Origin: Christiangramia portivictoriae DSM 23547
GTDB taxonomy: Bacteria; Bacteroidota; Bacteroidia; Flavobacteriales; Flavobacteriaceae
NCBI RefSeq assembly: GCF_000423045.1
Contig: NZ_KE383971.1
Coordinates: 754,092 to 818,091 of the forward strand
Length of the DNA stretch: 64,000 nucleotides
Direction of reading: 5' to 3'
This document shows, piece by piece, positions 45,963-54,556 of the stretch (its first letter is position 1; each line of letters starts with the position of its first letter). The notes under the pieces are model-generated. The model did not search any database, had not been told where the DNA came from, and saw nothing but the letters and a program-made list of their open reading frames with translations. The translations under genes were made by a program, and so were the position numbers.

Positions 45963-45994
45963 GAAAAAAGCTTCTTACCGGAAGCTTTTTTCTA
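45963..45994 (+). terminator. Strong orphan intrinsic terminator
   Basis: A perfect 12-bp stem (45963-45974 with 45981-45992), with a 6-base loop and T-rich right arm. No annotated gene ends nearby on either strand: the membrane-pair genes run away to the left and the CDGSH gene starts to the right. It therefore marks the end of an unrecognised short transcript or acts as a leader structure. Confidence 0.75.
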
Positions 45995-46078
45995 TTTTTC
46001 TTATTCCTTTGGACAGCCCTTAAATAGAAAGAATCTAAACCATCTTTCGATTATATTCGTAGTTCAATTCTTATAAAA

Positions 46079-46303
46079 ATGTCGAAAACAAAATTAACTG
46101 TCAATAGTAACGGATCTCTGAAAGTAGAAGGAGATTTTGAAATCGTGGATAAGAACGGAAACGTTTACGACCTGGGTGGAAGAGACCTGGTTTCTGTCTG
46201 CAGATGTGGATTATCCAATAATAAGCCGTTTTGCGACGGAGCGCATAGAAACCATTTCGAGCACGAAGCAGTAGCATTCGACTTACCTCCAAAAAAGAAA
46301 TAA
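46079..46303 (+). CDS. CDGSH-type iron-sulfur protein
   Basis: This 74-residue protein contains one complete CDGSH motif, 'CRCGLSNNKPFCDGAH', where three Cys and one His bind a [2Fe-2S] cluster. It has no membrane segment or signal, so it is cytosolic. Single-motif bacterial CDGSH proteins are thought to serve in electron transfer or iron-sulfur handling; the partner is not known. A strong terminator follows directly after its stop. Confidence 0.92.
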   Translation: MSKTKLTVNSNGSLKVEGDFEIVDKNGNVYDLGGRDLVSVCRCGLSNNKPFCDGAHRNHFEHEAVAFDLPPKKK

Positions 46304-46334
46304 AAAAAAGCCTCTGAACGTCAGAGGCTTTTTT
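46302..46334. terminator. Bidirectional terminator between CDGSH and DJ-1/PfpI genes
   Basis: A perfect 9-bp stem (46309-46317 with 46321-46329), a 3-base loop, A-run on the left and T-run on the right, placed between convergent genes. Confidence 0.9.
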
Positions 46335-46347
46335 ATGTAGATATCAC

Positions 46348-47028
46348 CTACTTCTTTAGCATATCATATAATCTTGAAGCTACTGCTCCAGATGATTGAG
46401 GATTCTGCCCGGTGATCAAATTCCCATCGGTCACTGCATACTCATTCCAATCTGCTTCTTTGGAATAAATACCACCATTTTCTTTCAGCATATCTTCTAC
46501 TAGGAAAGGCACAATATCAGTAAGTTGAACAGCTTCCTCTTCAGAATTTGTAAACCCGGTCACTTTTTTACCCTTTACAAGGGCATTTCCATCCTTAGCT
46601 TTTACGTTTTTAAGTGCAGCTGGTGCATGACATACAAAAGCTATTGGTTTTCCCGCCTCGTTAAAACTTTCGATCAATTCTATAGATCTTTTATCCTTAG
46701 AAAGATCCCAAAGTGGGCCATGTCCTCCTGGATAAAATATTCCATCAAAATCAGCTTCCTCAACATCAGATAGCTTGTGTGTATTATTGATCACTTTCTG
46801 AGCTGCTTCATCATTTTTAAATCTAATTGTGTCTTCAGTCTGGTTGTCTTCAGAATCACTGGTAGGATCTATTGGAGCTTTTCCACCTTCAGGAGTCGCA
46901 ACAGTAATTTCAACATCTTTATCCAGTAAACTATAGTAAGGATTGGCGAATTCCTCGATCCAGAAACCAGTTTTGTTTCCAGTATCACCTAATTTATCGT
47001 GTGATGTAAGTACAAATAAAACTTTCAT
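46348..47028 (-). CDS. DJ-1/PfpI (Hsp31-like) family protein
   Basis: From ATG 47028 the protein has about 226 residues. The nucleophile-elbow Cys is in 'IAFVCHAPAALKNV', preceded by 'DGIFYPGGHGPLWDL', as in the Hsp31/class I glutamine-amidotransferase-like branch. 'VEITVATPEGGKAPIDP' is also typical. Family members act as glyoxalase III, deglycase or stress chaperone; which applies here cannot be told. It is monocistronic, with its terminator shared with the CDGSH gene. The longer frame to 47061 adds 11 unlikely residues. Confidence 0.88.
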   Translation of the reverse strand: MKVLFVLTSHDKLGDTGNKTGFWIEEFANPYYSLLDKDVEITVATPEGGKAPIDPTSDSEDNQTEDTIRFKNDEAAQKVINNTHKLSDVEEADFDGIFYPGGHGPLWDLSKDKRSIELIESFNEAGKPIAFVCHAPAALKNVKAKDGNALVKGKKVTGFTNSEEEAVQLTDIVPFLVEDMLKENGGIYSKEADWNEYAVTDGNLITGQNPQSSGAVASRLYDMLKK

Positions 47029-47241
47029 AATAATAATTTTTGGTTTGTTCTCAATTTCCAACTTAATGTTCAGTCAGAGAATTATTTAGCACAAATTTAA
47101 GCATGAAACGGTCCATAAAGATTGATATAGGTTAAGGATACTGGTTAAAAAATTGTTAGCTGCCGGAAAAATTATCCTCTAATTGAGATGGAAGCTGGTT
47201 TTGAATGAAATAAATACGTAATTTTTAGGAAAATTTAAGAT

Positions 47242-47706
47242 ATGGCGTCAATCACTCTAAGCATTAATAATAAAGAGCAGGCTTTTGATATAGATCCCAA
47301 TACCCCTTTGCTATGGGTCTTAAGGGATCACTTAAAACTGGTAGGTACCAAATTTGGCTGCGGAATTGCGCAATGTGGTGCCTGCACCGTCCATTTTAAT
47401 GGCAATGCTGTACGCTCCTGTCAACTACCTATTTCCTCAGCAGCTGGAAGTAAGATCACTACGATAGAAGGCCTTTCAGAGAATGGAGATCATCCTGTTC
47501 AAAAAGCATGGCTTGAGCACGATGTACCACAGTGCGGATACTGTCAGGCTGGCCAGATCATGACTGCAACTGCACTACTCAACCGGAATCCTAATCCTAC
47601 AGATTCTGAGATAGAAAATGCAATGAACGGGAACATTTGCAGGTGTGGAACCTATACCCGTATTAAAGCTGCCATCAAGACCGCATCCAATTCTCAGGAA
47701 GTTTAA
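47242..47706 (+). CDS. [2Fe-2S] subunit of an IorAB-like molybdenum hydroxylase
   Basis: This 154-residue small subunit has an N-terminal plant-ferredoxin-type cluster ('[18 protein letters not shown]') and a C-terminal helical [2Fe-2S] domain ('[11 protein letters not shown]' and '[14 protein letters not shown]'). It carries electrons from the molybdenum centre of the large subunit encoded 20 bases downstream. The order and lack of a FAD subunit match isoquinoline 1-oxidoreductase and related aldehyde oxidoreductases. It opens the molybdenum island; its promoter should lie in the ~210 bases upstream, where only an imperfect TTG/TAATTTTT pair is seen (47201-47226). Confidence 0.92.
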   Translation: MASITLSINNKEQAFDIDPNTPLLWVLRDHLKLVGTKFGCGIAQCGACTVHFNGNAVRSCQLPISSAAGSKITTIEGLSENGDHPVQKAWLEHDVPQCGYCQAGQIMTATALLNRNPNPTDSEIENAMNGNICRCGTYTRIKAAIKTASNSQEV

Positions 47707-47726
47707 TAATAGTCAAAGCAAGTAAG

Positions 47727-49991
47727 ATGAGTAAAGTAAAAACAAGGTTTGGACGACGATCCTTTATAAAGAGTGTTTCGATAGCCAGTGGCGGACTAAT
47801 TATTGGCTTTAACTGGATGGCTTGCAAAGGCCCGGCAGAAGAAGGCAGTGAAGAACTGGCAATGCAAATGCCAGATGAATGGTTCGAATTGAATGGCTAT
47901 CTTAAAATAGGCGACAATGGAATCGTGACCATTTATTCTCCAAATCCTGAAATCGGGCAGAATGTAAAAACATCCATGCCTATGATCGTTGCAGAGGAAC
48001 TCGATGTAGACTGGAATAATGTGATCGTGGAGCAGGCTCCTCTTAATACAGAAATATTCACGCGACAACTTGCTGGTGGTAGTCAATCCATCAGGCAGGG
48101 CTGGCAATCTTTAAGAACAGCCGGTGCGACTGCAAGACATATGCTGGTTGCAGCAGCTGCTCAACAATGGGAAGTTCCTCAGGATGAAATTACAGTTAGT
48201 AACGGAGTGATTGAACATATTAATTCTGATAAGAAAATTGGCTTTGGAGATATAGCAAAACAAGCCGCGTCCATCGAAGTCCCAGAGGAAGTAAGTTTAA
48301 AGGAAAATACAGATTTCAGAATCATAGGCACCTCCAGGAAGAACGTGGACGCGAAAAAGATCGTAACAGGCAAACCGCTGTACGGCCTGGACACTCAGCG
48401 CGATGGCATGCTTATCGCAATGATCTTGCAGCCACCGGCATTTGGCATGGAATTTAAAAATATGAACGCCGAAAAAGCAAAAGGCCTACCCGGCATTATA
48501 GATGTTTTTACCATTGATACATTTCCTGAAGATATGGAAAAGGAGTGGAGCGATGTTGGATCATTCTCAAAACTAGTCGTCGTTGTTGGCGAGACTACCT
48601 GGCAGGTTATGCAGGCCCGCAAAGAGCTGGAAGTAGAATGGGATCTCAACCCAGAACTTACCAAAGAGATCGAGATACTGGAGAAATCTGCAGGAATGAG
48701 GGATGCCAGCGGACTCGAAAGTAGTGATATTCACAGCTCTTTGATGGTAGAAGCCGGTACCAAAAACGCCGAAGTGGTAAGAAAGGATGGAGATCCTGAA
48801 AAGGCTTTTAAAAATGCTGCCAGAGTGATCGAAAGATCTTACACCTGCCCGTTCCTGGCGCACAACTGTATGGAGCCCATGAACTTTTTCGCCAATGTCT
48901 CCAATGGCAAAGCTGAATTAATAGGCCCCATACAAACTCCGGAATATGCTGAGAAAAGTGTGCAGAAACGACTTGGGATCGATCTGGAAAATATAGATAT
49001 TCAAATGACGCGCATGGGCGGAGGTTTTGGAAGAAGACTTTACGGTCATTTTCTGGTTGAAGCTGCGGTCATTTCAGAAAAAGTGGGTGCACCTGTTAAG
49101 CTGATTTATACAAGGGAAGATGATATGACCAATGGTGTATACCGGCCGGCTTACCATGTGACTTATAAGGCAGCTTTAGACGCGAATAATCAATTAACCG
49201 CTTTCCATGTGAATGCAGGCGGTATTCCTGAGAGTCCGCTTTTTGCAAATAGATTCCCGGCAGGGGCTATAGATAATTACCTGGCAGAAAGCTGGGTGGT
49301 AGATTCCAATATTTCTGTTGGAGCTTTTAGAGCACCACGGTCCAATTTTATCGCTGGAGCTGAGCAATCGTTTCTCGATGAACTGGCAGAAGAAATGGGA
49401 AAAGATCCTATAGAATTCAGACTAGAAATGCTGGATAAGGCAAAGAAAAATCCTGTTGGTGAAAACAACGATTATGATCCAGGAAGATATGCGGGGGTTC
49501 TGAAACTTGCCCGGGACAAATCTGGCTGGAATTCAGACTCAAAAATGGCGAGAGGCGTATCTGCCTATTATTGTCATAATTCTTATGTCGCCCAGATCCT
49601 CGACATGACTGTTGAGAATAATCAGCCTCTTATCAATAAAGTCACCTGCGCGGTTGACTGCGGAATCGTGGTAAACCCTGAAGCTGCTAAGAATATGGTA
49701 GAAGGTGGAACGATTGATGGCATTGGTCATGCATTGTTCAGTGAAATGACCTTTTCTGAAGGAGTTCCGCAGCAAAGCAATTTTGACGGCTATCGACTCA
49801 TTAGACATAAAGAGGCTCCCAAAAAGATTGATGTTCATTTTGTAGATAACGGGATCGATCCTACAGGTTTGGGAGAACCGCCATTTCCGCCAGTTCAGGG
49901 AGCATTGGCCAACGCGCTCTATAAAGCCACCGGAAAGAGATTTTATAAGCAACCATTTATAACAGGTTTGCAGGGTGATCTTAAGACCTGA
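47727..49991 (+). CDS. Molybdopterin-binding large subunit, IorB-like, with Tat signal
   Basis: This 754-residue protein has a twin-arginine signal ('RFGRRSFIKSVSIASGG') and belongs to the xanthine dehydrogenase superfamily. Molybdopterin-contact and channel motifs include 'MGGGFGRRLYG', 'GAFRAPRSNF' and, near the C terminus, 'GLGEPPFPPVQGALANAL', which holds the catalytic Glu. A Cys at the end of the signal ('NWMACKG') might make it a lipoprotein, but the lipobox is imperfect. The complex with the small subunit is probably exported folded to the periplasm. The natural substrate (an N-heterocycle or aldehyde) cannot be determined. A ModE-like gene follows five bases later. Confidence 0.92.
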   Translation: MSKVKTRFGRRSFIKSVSIASGGLIIGFNWMACKGPAEEGSEELAMQMPDEWFELNGYLKIGDNGIVTIYSPNPEIGQNVKTSMPMIVAEELDVDWNNVIVEQAPLNTEIFTRQLAGGSQSIRQGWQSLRTAGATARHMLVAAAAQQWEVPQDEITVSNGVIEHINSDKKIGFGDIAKQAASIEVPEEVSLKENTDFRIIGTSRKNVDAKKIVTGKPLYGLDTQRDGMLIAMILQPPAFGMEFKNMNAEKAKGLPGIIDVFTIDTFPEDMEKEWSDVGSFSKLVVVVGETTWQVMQARKELEVEWDLNPELTKEIEILEKSAGMRDASGLESSDIHSSLMVEAGTKNAEVVRKDGDPEKAFKNAARVIERSYTCPFLAHNCMEPMNFFANVSNGKAELIGPIQTPEYAEKSVQKRLGIDLENIDIQMTRMGGGFGRRLYGHFLVEAAVISEKVGAPVKLIYTREDDMTNGVYRPAYHVTYKAALDANNQLTAFHVNAGGIPESPLFANRFPAGAIDNYLAESWVVDSNISVGAFRAPRSNFIAGAEQSFLDELAEEMGKDPIEFRLEMLDKAKKNPVGENNDYDPGRYAGVLKLARDKSGWNSDSKMARGVSAYYCHNSYVAQILDMTVENNQPLINKVTCAVDCGIVVNPEAAKNMVEGGTIDGIGHALFSEMTFSEGVPQQSNFDGYRLIRHKEAPKKIDVHFVDNGIDPTGLGEPPFPPVQGALANALYKATGKRFYKQPFITGLQGDLKT

Positions 49992-49996
49992 TTTCT

Positions 49997-50335
49997 ATGA
50001 AGAGCATCAAGGTAAAATGCTGGATCGAAACTAACGGAGATAAATTCTATGGCCCGGGTCCCCATGAATTACTTCGGAATATTAAAGCTGAAGGCAGTCT
50101 GTCCAGAGCGGCAGAAAAAATGCAGTTGTCCTATCGCAAAGCCTGGGATATGATACAACAGTTAAATAAGCATTCTGAAGAGCCGTTGGTAATCTTGAGA
50201 AAAGGAGGCAAAACTGGTGGAGGAGCAGAGGTTACCACTCGTGCTGAAGAAGTAATGGAAGCCTACATTAAGCTTCAGCACAAATTACAGGAGGTAACGC
50301 AGGAAGAGAGACAACTTCTGGAAATCTTAAATTAA
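49997..50335 (+). CDS. ModE-like winged-helix protein without molybdate-binding domain
   Basis: This 112-residue protein matches the N-terminal DNA-binding domain of ModE: 'FYGPGPHELLRNIKAEGSL' and 'SRAAEKMQLSYRKAWDMIQQ'. The C-terminal molbindin/TOBE domains that sense molybdate are absent, and the frame ends naturally. It probably regulates the island, though how it would sense molybdate or cofactor is unclear. It lies in the operon between the IorAB-like genes and the cysteine desulfurase. A long inverted repeat follows its stop. Confidence 0.85.
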   Translation: MKSIKVKCWIETNGDKFYGPGPHELLRNIKAEGSLSRAAEKMQLSYRKAWDMIQQLNKHSEEPLVILRKGGKTGGGAEVTTRAEEVMEAYIKLQHKLQEVTQEERQLLEILN

Positions 50336-50338
50336 AAC

Positions 50339-50376
50339 TAAAACTATGATTTTTAAAAGCATCTTTCATAGTTTTA
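50339..50376. repeat. 11-bp inverted repeat between ModE-like and desulfurase genes
   Basis: Perfect arms at 50339-50349 and 50366-50376, with a 16-base loop. It may be a weak terminator, an mRNA processing hairpin or an operator for the ModE-like protein. There is no strong T-run beyond the arm. Confidence 0.5.
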
Positions 50377-50415
50377 ATGTCCGATATATATTTAAATACA
50401 TAACGCTCGAAATAC

Positions 50416-51567
50416 TTGTTAGAATCCAGTAAGATATACCTTGATTATAATGCCACAACACCTGTAGACAAACGGGTTCTGGATGGAATGCTGCCATTTT
50501 TCACTGAAAATTTTGCCAATCCTCATAGCGATCACGCATTTGGATGGGATGCCGGTGAAGCCTTGGAAAATGCAAGAATGCAGGTGGGTAGCTTGATAAA
50601 TGCGAGATCTTCGGAAATCACCTTTACATCTGGAGCTACAGAAGCGGCAAATCTCGCTTTGTTCGGCTATGCCAGGGAGAATATTTCCAAGGGAAAACAT
50701 ATTATAAGCTGCAGAACAGAGCATAAAGCGATACTCGAAACGCTCAATGCCCTCGAAAATGATGGTTTTGAGATCGAATTTGCTGAGGTGAACACTGAAG
50801 GAATCTTAAGCCTGGAAGATTTACAAAGCTTAATGCGGCCAGATACCATCATGGTTGTATTAATGTTGGCTAACAATGAAACCGGGGTGATCCAAGATAT
50901 TCGTGCAATATCGAAACTGGTCCATGAGAATGCTAGTGTGCTGATGAGTGATATTACCCAGGCGGTTGGGAAAATGGAAGTCGATGTAAAATCATTGGGT
51001 ATCGATATGGCAATTTTTTCATCGCATAAGATATACGGACCTAAAGGTGCCGGAGCATTATTTGCTTCATCCAGAATCGCATTAAGCGGGTATTTGTTTG
51101 GAGGAAATCAGGAAAAAAGAATCAGGCCGGGAACTGTGAACGTACCAGCAATGGTAGGTTTTGGAATTGCTGCGGAAGTTGCCAAAAATGAATTGCAGAA
51201 AACTTCAGAAGAAATGCTTGCTCTGCGAGTTTATTTTGAAGAGCAGCTTGAGGGTCTGGAAGATGTTCAGATCAATGCAAAATACCAAAACCGACTCCCG
51301 AACACCATCAGTTTTAGCGTTCATGATATAGATGGAGATGCGTTGTATCGAAGAATGAACAGGATCGCTATCTCCAGGGGATCTGCATGTACCAGCAATA
51401 CCGTAGAAGCCTCGCACGTACTGCAGGCAATGGGTTTCAGAGAGGAACTGGCTCTTGCCACCTATCGGCTTAGTCTTGGGAAAGATACCACCCGGCAGCA
51501 ACTAAACCAGGCTTTCGAACATATTCAGAACGCCATCAGCAGTATTAAATCAACCAGTATGGTATGA
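50416..51567 (+). CDS. Cysteine desulfurase (NifS/IscS family), probably for molybdenum cofactor sulfuration
   Basis: This 383-residue PLP enzyme starts at TTG 50416 ('YLDYNATTPVD' follows at once, so little is missing). The PLP lysine lies in 'FSSHKIYGPKGAGALF' and the catalytic Cys in 'ISRGSACTSNTVEASHVL'. The short loop at the Cys and overall length are NifS-like. It overlaps xdhC by four bases. In Rhodobacter, a NifS-like desulfurase works with XdhC to put the terminal sulfur on the cofactor of xanthine dehydrogenase, and the same role is likely here. No iron-sulfur scaffold genes are nearby. Confidence 0.9.
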   Translation: MLESSKIYLDYNATTPVDKRVLDGMLPFFTENFANPHSDHAFGWDAGEALENARMQVGSLINARSSEITFTSGATEAANLALFGYARENISKGKHIISCRTEHKAILETLNALENDGFEIEFAEVNTEGILSLEDLQSLMRPDTIMVVLMLANNETGVIQDIRAISKLVHENASVLMSDITQAVGKMEVDVKSLGIDMAIFSSHKIYGPKGAGALFASSRIALSGYLFGGNQEKRIRPGTVNVPAMVGFGIAAEVAKNELQKTSEEMLALRVYFEEQLEGLEDVQINAKYQNRLPNTISFSVHDIDGDALYRRMNRIAISRGSACTSNTVEASHVLQAMGFREELALATYRLSLGKDTTRQQLNQAFEHIQNAISSIKSTSMV

Positions 51568-52703
51568 GAGAAATAGACGCCATAGTTGCCACATATCAAA
51601 AACTTAAGAGTGATCAGGTTTCTTGTGTTCTTGCGACCGTCGTTCATGTACAGGGTTCTTCTTACCGAAGAGCAGGCGCCAGAATGCTGGTAGATGAATT
51701 CGGAAACCTTACTGGTGCTATTAGTGGTGGATGTCTGGAAGGAGATGCACTTCGGAAAGCGCTGCATGCGCTACACCAGAGAAAAAATAAACTGGTTACC
51801 TACGACACCAGTGACGAGAATGATGCAATAATTGGAGCCCAGCTAGGCTGTAACGGAATCATAAAAGTATTATTTGAGGCGATTGATTTTAAAAATGAGC
51901 GAAATGCCTGTGAATTATTGCAAATCGCCATAGATAATGAGGAAAAAGCTTCAATTGTAGTCAAATTCGACCTGAATGAACAAAATTTTCAAGCCGGAAC
52001 CATTGCTTTGATTTATTCTGAAGATGCTATGCACACTTCAGCTGAAATTAGCGAGAAAGTTCTATCAAAAGCTGAAGAAGTGATTCAGAATAAGCAATCT
52101 GATCTTATACAGCTGGATAACAGTAATTATAGCCCGATCCAATTTATGCAGTTTTATGAACCGCCGGTAAGACTGGTTCTTATTGGAGCAGGAAATGATG
52201 CGATGGTCCTGGCGAACCAGGCCGAACTTTTGGGTTGGAAGATCATCATAGCAGATGGGAGACCTTCTCATGCGAATACTCAGCGATTTACTTCAGGTTG
52301 CCATGTGATCGTGACCAGGCCGGAAGAGGCTCTGCAACATGTAAAAATTGACGAAAGAACCTGTTTTGCGTTGATGAGCCATAACTACCATTATGATCTC
52401 GCTGTACTGAAGTTGCTGCTTACAATAAAAGAGGTTCCATACATTGGTATTCTGGGGCCGCTTAAGAAATGGCAGCGTATGAGGGAAGATCTGGAAAACG
52501 AAGGAATCAGGATCTCTAAAGAAGATGAAGATCGAATCCATGCACCCATTGGCCTGGAGTTGGGAGCAGAAACTCCAGCTGAGATAGGTCTATCCATTCT
52601 GGCAGAGATACAGGCAGTTTTAACCGCTTCCAGCGCTAATTTCCTGAAACATAAGAATTCGCCAATTCACAAAAGAACAACTTCAGAAATTCTAAGCTTA
52701 TAA
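51564..52703 (+). CDS. xdhC: XdhC/CoxI-family molybdenum cofactor insertion factor
   Basis: This 379-residue protein has the N-terminal XdhC_CoxI domain ('VVHVQGSSYRRAGARMLV' and 'GAISGGCLEGDA') and a C-terminal Rossmann domain ('VRLVLIGAGNDAMVLAN', with 'YIGILGPLKKWQRM'). XdhC binds the molybdenum cofactor, protects it during sulfuration and hands it to the target hydroxylase. It sits between the desulfurase (four-base overlap) and the MobA-like gene (two-base gap), as expected for one maturation unit. It serves one or both hydroxylases of the island. Confidence 0.92.
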   Translation: MREIDAIVATYQKLKSDQVSCVLATVVHVQGSSYRRAGARMLVDEFGNLTGAISGGCLEGDALRKALHALHQRKNKLVTYDTSDENDAIIGAQLGCNGIIKVLFEAIDFKNERNACELLQIAIDNEEKASIVVKFDLNEQNFQAGTIALIYSEDAMHTSAEISEKVLSKAEEVIQNKQSDLIQLDNSNYSPIQFMQFYEPPVRLVLIGAGNDAMVLANQAELLGWKIIIADGRPSHANTQRFTSGCHVIVTRPEEALQHVKIDERTCFALMSHNYHYDLAVLKLLLTIKEVPYIGILGPLKKWQRMREDLENEGIRISKEDEDRIHAPIGLELGAETPAEIGLSILAEIQAVLTASSANFLKHKNSPIHKRTTSEILSL

Positions 52704-52705
52704 CG

Positions 52706-53326
52706 ATGAAGGAGTCAACTTCAAATATCGCCGTTCTTATACTGGCAGCTGGCTCAAGCAGCCGTTTGGGCAAACCCAAGCAGTTGGTAAACTTTAGAAG
52801 TAAATTTTTACTGCAGCATAGCATCGATGTTTCCGAAGCATTGAATCTCTCAGAGAAATTGATAGTTCTAGGTGCTAATGCAGCTAGAATATTAAGAGAG
52901 GTCGATCATAAAAATCATCAGCTTCTTATAAATGATAACTGGCAGAAAGGCATGTCGACAAGCCTGAAAAAAGGACTGGAAGAAATTCAAAATTCATATC
53001 CTGTAATTGACAATGTACTGGTATTGTTATCTGATCAGCCATTTATAAGTGTTTCGGTATTACAGGAATTGATTGATCAACATTTGAAAACGAACTGCCT
53101 GGCGAGTTTTTCAGAATACCGGGGAATCCCGGGTGTTCCAGCCATATTTTCCAAAGAGATATTTGAGGACTTACTTAAGATCGAGGGTGATCGTGGTGCG
53201 AGAGATTTGATCAAGAACGGACTTACTAATTACCAATTAATTTCATTTGAAAAAGGAATAATAGATATTGATACTGAAGATGATCTGCAGCAATTAAAGC
53301 AATTAGAGCATGAGGCTAAAACTTAA
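52706..53326 (+). CDS. MobA/MocA-like nucleotidyltransferase
   Basis: The 206-residue protein has the nucleotide-binding signature 'VLILAAGSSSRLGKPKQL' and 'VLVLLSDQPFIS' with the metal-binding Asp. It resembles MocA, which attaches CMP to molybdopterin to form the dinucleotide used by aldehyde oxidoreductases; a MobA-like GMP-adding role is less likely because the island encodes XDH-family enzymes only. It overlaps moaD by 17 bases. Confidence 0.88.
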   Translation: MKESTSNIAVLILAAGSSSRLGKPKQLVNFRSKFLLQHSIDVSEALNLSEKLIVLGANAARILREVDHKNHQLLINDNWQKGMSTSLKKGLEEIQNSYPVIDNVLVLLSDQPFISVSVLQELIDQHLKTNCLASFSEYRGIPGVPAIFSKEIFEDLLKIEGDRGARDLIKNGLTNYQLISFEKGIIDIDTEDDLQQLKQLEHEAKT

Positions 53327-53546
53327 GTACTTTGGAAAACTAGCGGAGACAGCTGGCTTACACGAGGAAGATAAAGATCTTGAGAGCGTCCAGACCCTGG
53401 CGGAACTTAAGACACTTATTTTCGAGGAATATCAATTTGATGAATCTGAGACCATTCAGGTAGCGGTGAACCAGCAACTTGATGAAAACAAAACATTAAA
53501 AGAAGGAGATGAGATCGCATTTCTACCTCCTTTCGCCGGAGGATGA
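53310..53546 (+). CDS. moaD: Molybdopterin synthase small subunit
   Basis: This 78-residue beta-grasp protein ends in the required Gly-Gly ('EIAFLPPFAGG'), which is activated by MoeB and carries a thiocarboxylate. It starts inside the end of the MobA-like gene (17-base overlap) and its stop overlaps the MoeB-like start (ATGA). With MoaE it converts cyclic pyranopterin monophosphate to molybdopterin. Confidence 0.93.
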   Translation: MRLKLKYFGKLAETAGLHEEDKDLESVQTLAELKTLIFEEYQFDESETIQVAVNQQLDENKTLKEGDEIAFLPPFAGG

Positions 53547-54556
53547 GATACGACAGGCAAATAGCATTGGATGACATTGGGGTTACCGGACAGGAAAAAC
53601 TCAGGAATGCCAGTATTCTTATTATAGGGATGGGCGGTCTTGGCTGTCCTGCGGCAACCTATCTTACGGGTGCAGGAGTTGGCCGGCTTGGTTTGCTTGA
53701 TCACGACAGCGTGTCCATCACGAATTTACACAGACAGATTTTGTATTCAGAAGCTGATACCGGCAAGAAGAAAGTTACTGTGGCCGCCGACAAGTTGAAG
53801 GCTTTAAATTCTGAAGTTAATCTGGAGGTGTATGATAAAAAACTGACTAATGACAATGCTCGGGAACTAATTTCAAGGTACGATATGGTGATTGACGGAA
53901 CCGATAATTTTGAAACCAAATACCTGATCGATGATGCCTGTTTGCTGGAAGAGAAAACATGGATCTATGCTTCGGTTTACAAGCATGAAGGACAATGTTC
54001 AGTTTTCAATTACAAAAACGGACCAACTTACAGATGTCTTTTTCCGAAGATCGCCCGGGAAAATATAACCTGTGAAGTTACGGGTACTCTTGGAATGTTA
54101 CCTGGAATCTTCGGAATGTACCAGGCAATGGAAGCTGTAAAGATCATTTTGGGAACAGGAACGGTCTTATCTGGCAAACTAAAAATTCAGAATTTGATGC
54201 AAAATCAGGATCTGCTGATAGAGATAACAAAGAAACCGGAGGAAATCGCGAGAATCGTTGAAAATGGAATTCAGAGCATGGCCTTCAATTGCACATTAAA
54301 AGACGAACATCAGCTTTACCTGGATGTAAGGGAACTGCATGAGGAACCCCTGATTGAATCCAAGAACATTTTAAAAATTCCACTTCAGCAACTGGAAGCA
54401 CGGGTACAGGAAATTCCGAAGCATCAAGAAATACAGATTTTCTGCCAGTCCGGGATTAGAAGTCTGCGAGCAAAGGAATTATTAGAAAACAAATACAAAT
54501 TCGGAAATTTAAAGAACGTTTCCGGTGGAATTCAAACCATATTAAATGAGTCATAA
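53543..54556 (+). CDS. moeB: MoeB-like adenylyltransferase fused to a rhodanese domain
   Basis: This 337-residue fusion has a ThiF/MoeB domain (1-235) with 'LIIGMGGLGCPAATYLTGAG', 'NLHRQILY' and 'DGTDNFETKYLIDDAC', and a C-terminal rhodanese domain (~255-337) with a candidate persulfide Cys in 'IFCQSGIRSLRAKE'. This lets one protein adenylate MoaD and supply sulfur to it, like eukaryotic MOCS3/Uba4. Odd feature: the zinc-binding CxxC pairs of E. coli MoeB are not complete. Only one Cys is seen at 'PTYRCLFPK', and no second CxxC precedes the rhodanese. The catalytic-site Cys ('ITCEVTGTLG') is kept. It overlaps moaE by 11 bases. Confidence 0.9.
   Translation: MRYDRQIALDDIGVTGQEKLRNASILIIGMGGLGCPAATYLTGAGVGRLGLLDHDSVSITNLHRQILYSEADTGKKKVTVAADKLKALNSEVNLEVYDKKLTNDNARELISRYDMVIDGTDNFETKYLIDDACLLEEKTWIYASVYKHEGQCSVFNYKNGPTYRCLFPKIARENITCEVTGTLGMLPGIFGMYQAMEAVKIILGTGTVLSGKLKIQNLMQNQDLLIEITKKPEEIARIVENGIQSMAFNCTLKDEHQLYLDVRELHEEPLIESKNILKIPLQQLEARVQEIPKHQEIQIFCQSGIRSLRAKELLENKYKFGNLKNVSGGIQTILNES

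Larger units (their letters stand above)
45689..46078. other. Intergenic region with orphan terminator and possible micro-ORF
   Basis: The gap separates divergent genes. It should contain the promoter of the membrane-protein pair on the minus strand and of the CDGSH gene on the plus strand. A TATATTCG element lies at 46053-46060, near the expected -7 position of the CDGSH gene, without a well-spaced TTG. A 20-codon ORF and a strong terminator in the middle are annotated separately. Confidence 0.45.

Noticed and set aside
49539-49952. 137-codon minus-strand frame inside the IorB-like gene
   Set aside because: It is fully covered by a strongly supported gene on the other strand and has no recognisable domain.
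50336-50415. Molybdenum-cofactor riboswitch before the desulfurase gene
   Set aside because: Only a simple inverted repeat is present in 80 bases. This is far too short for the known moco RNA motif, and no multi-stem core is visible.
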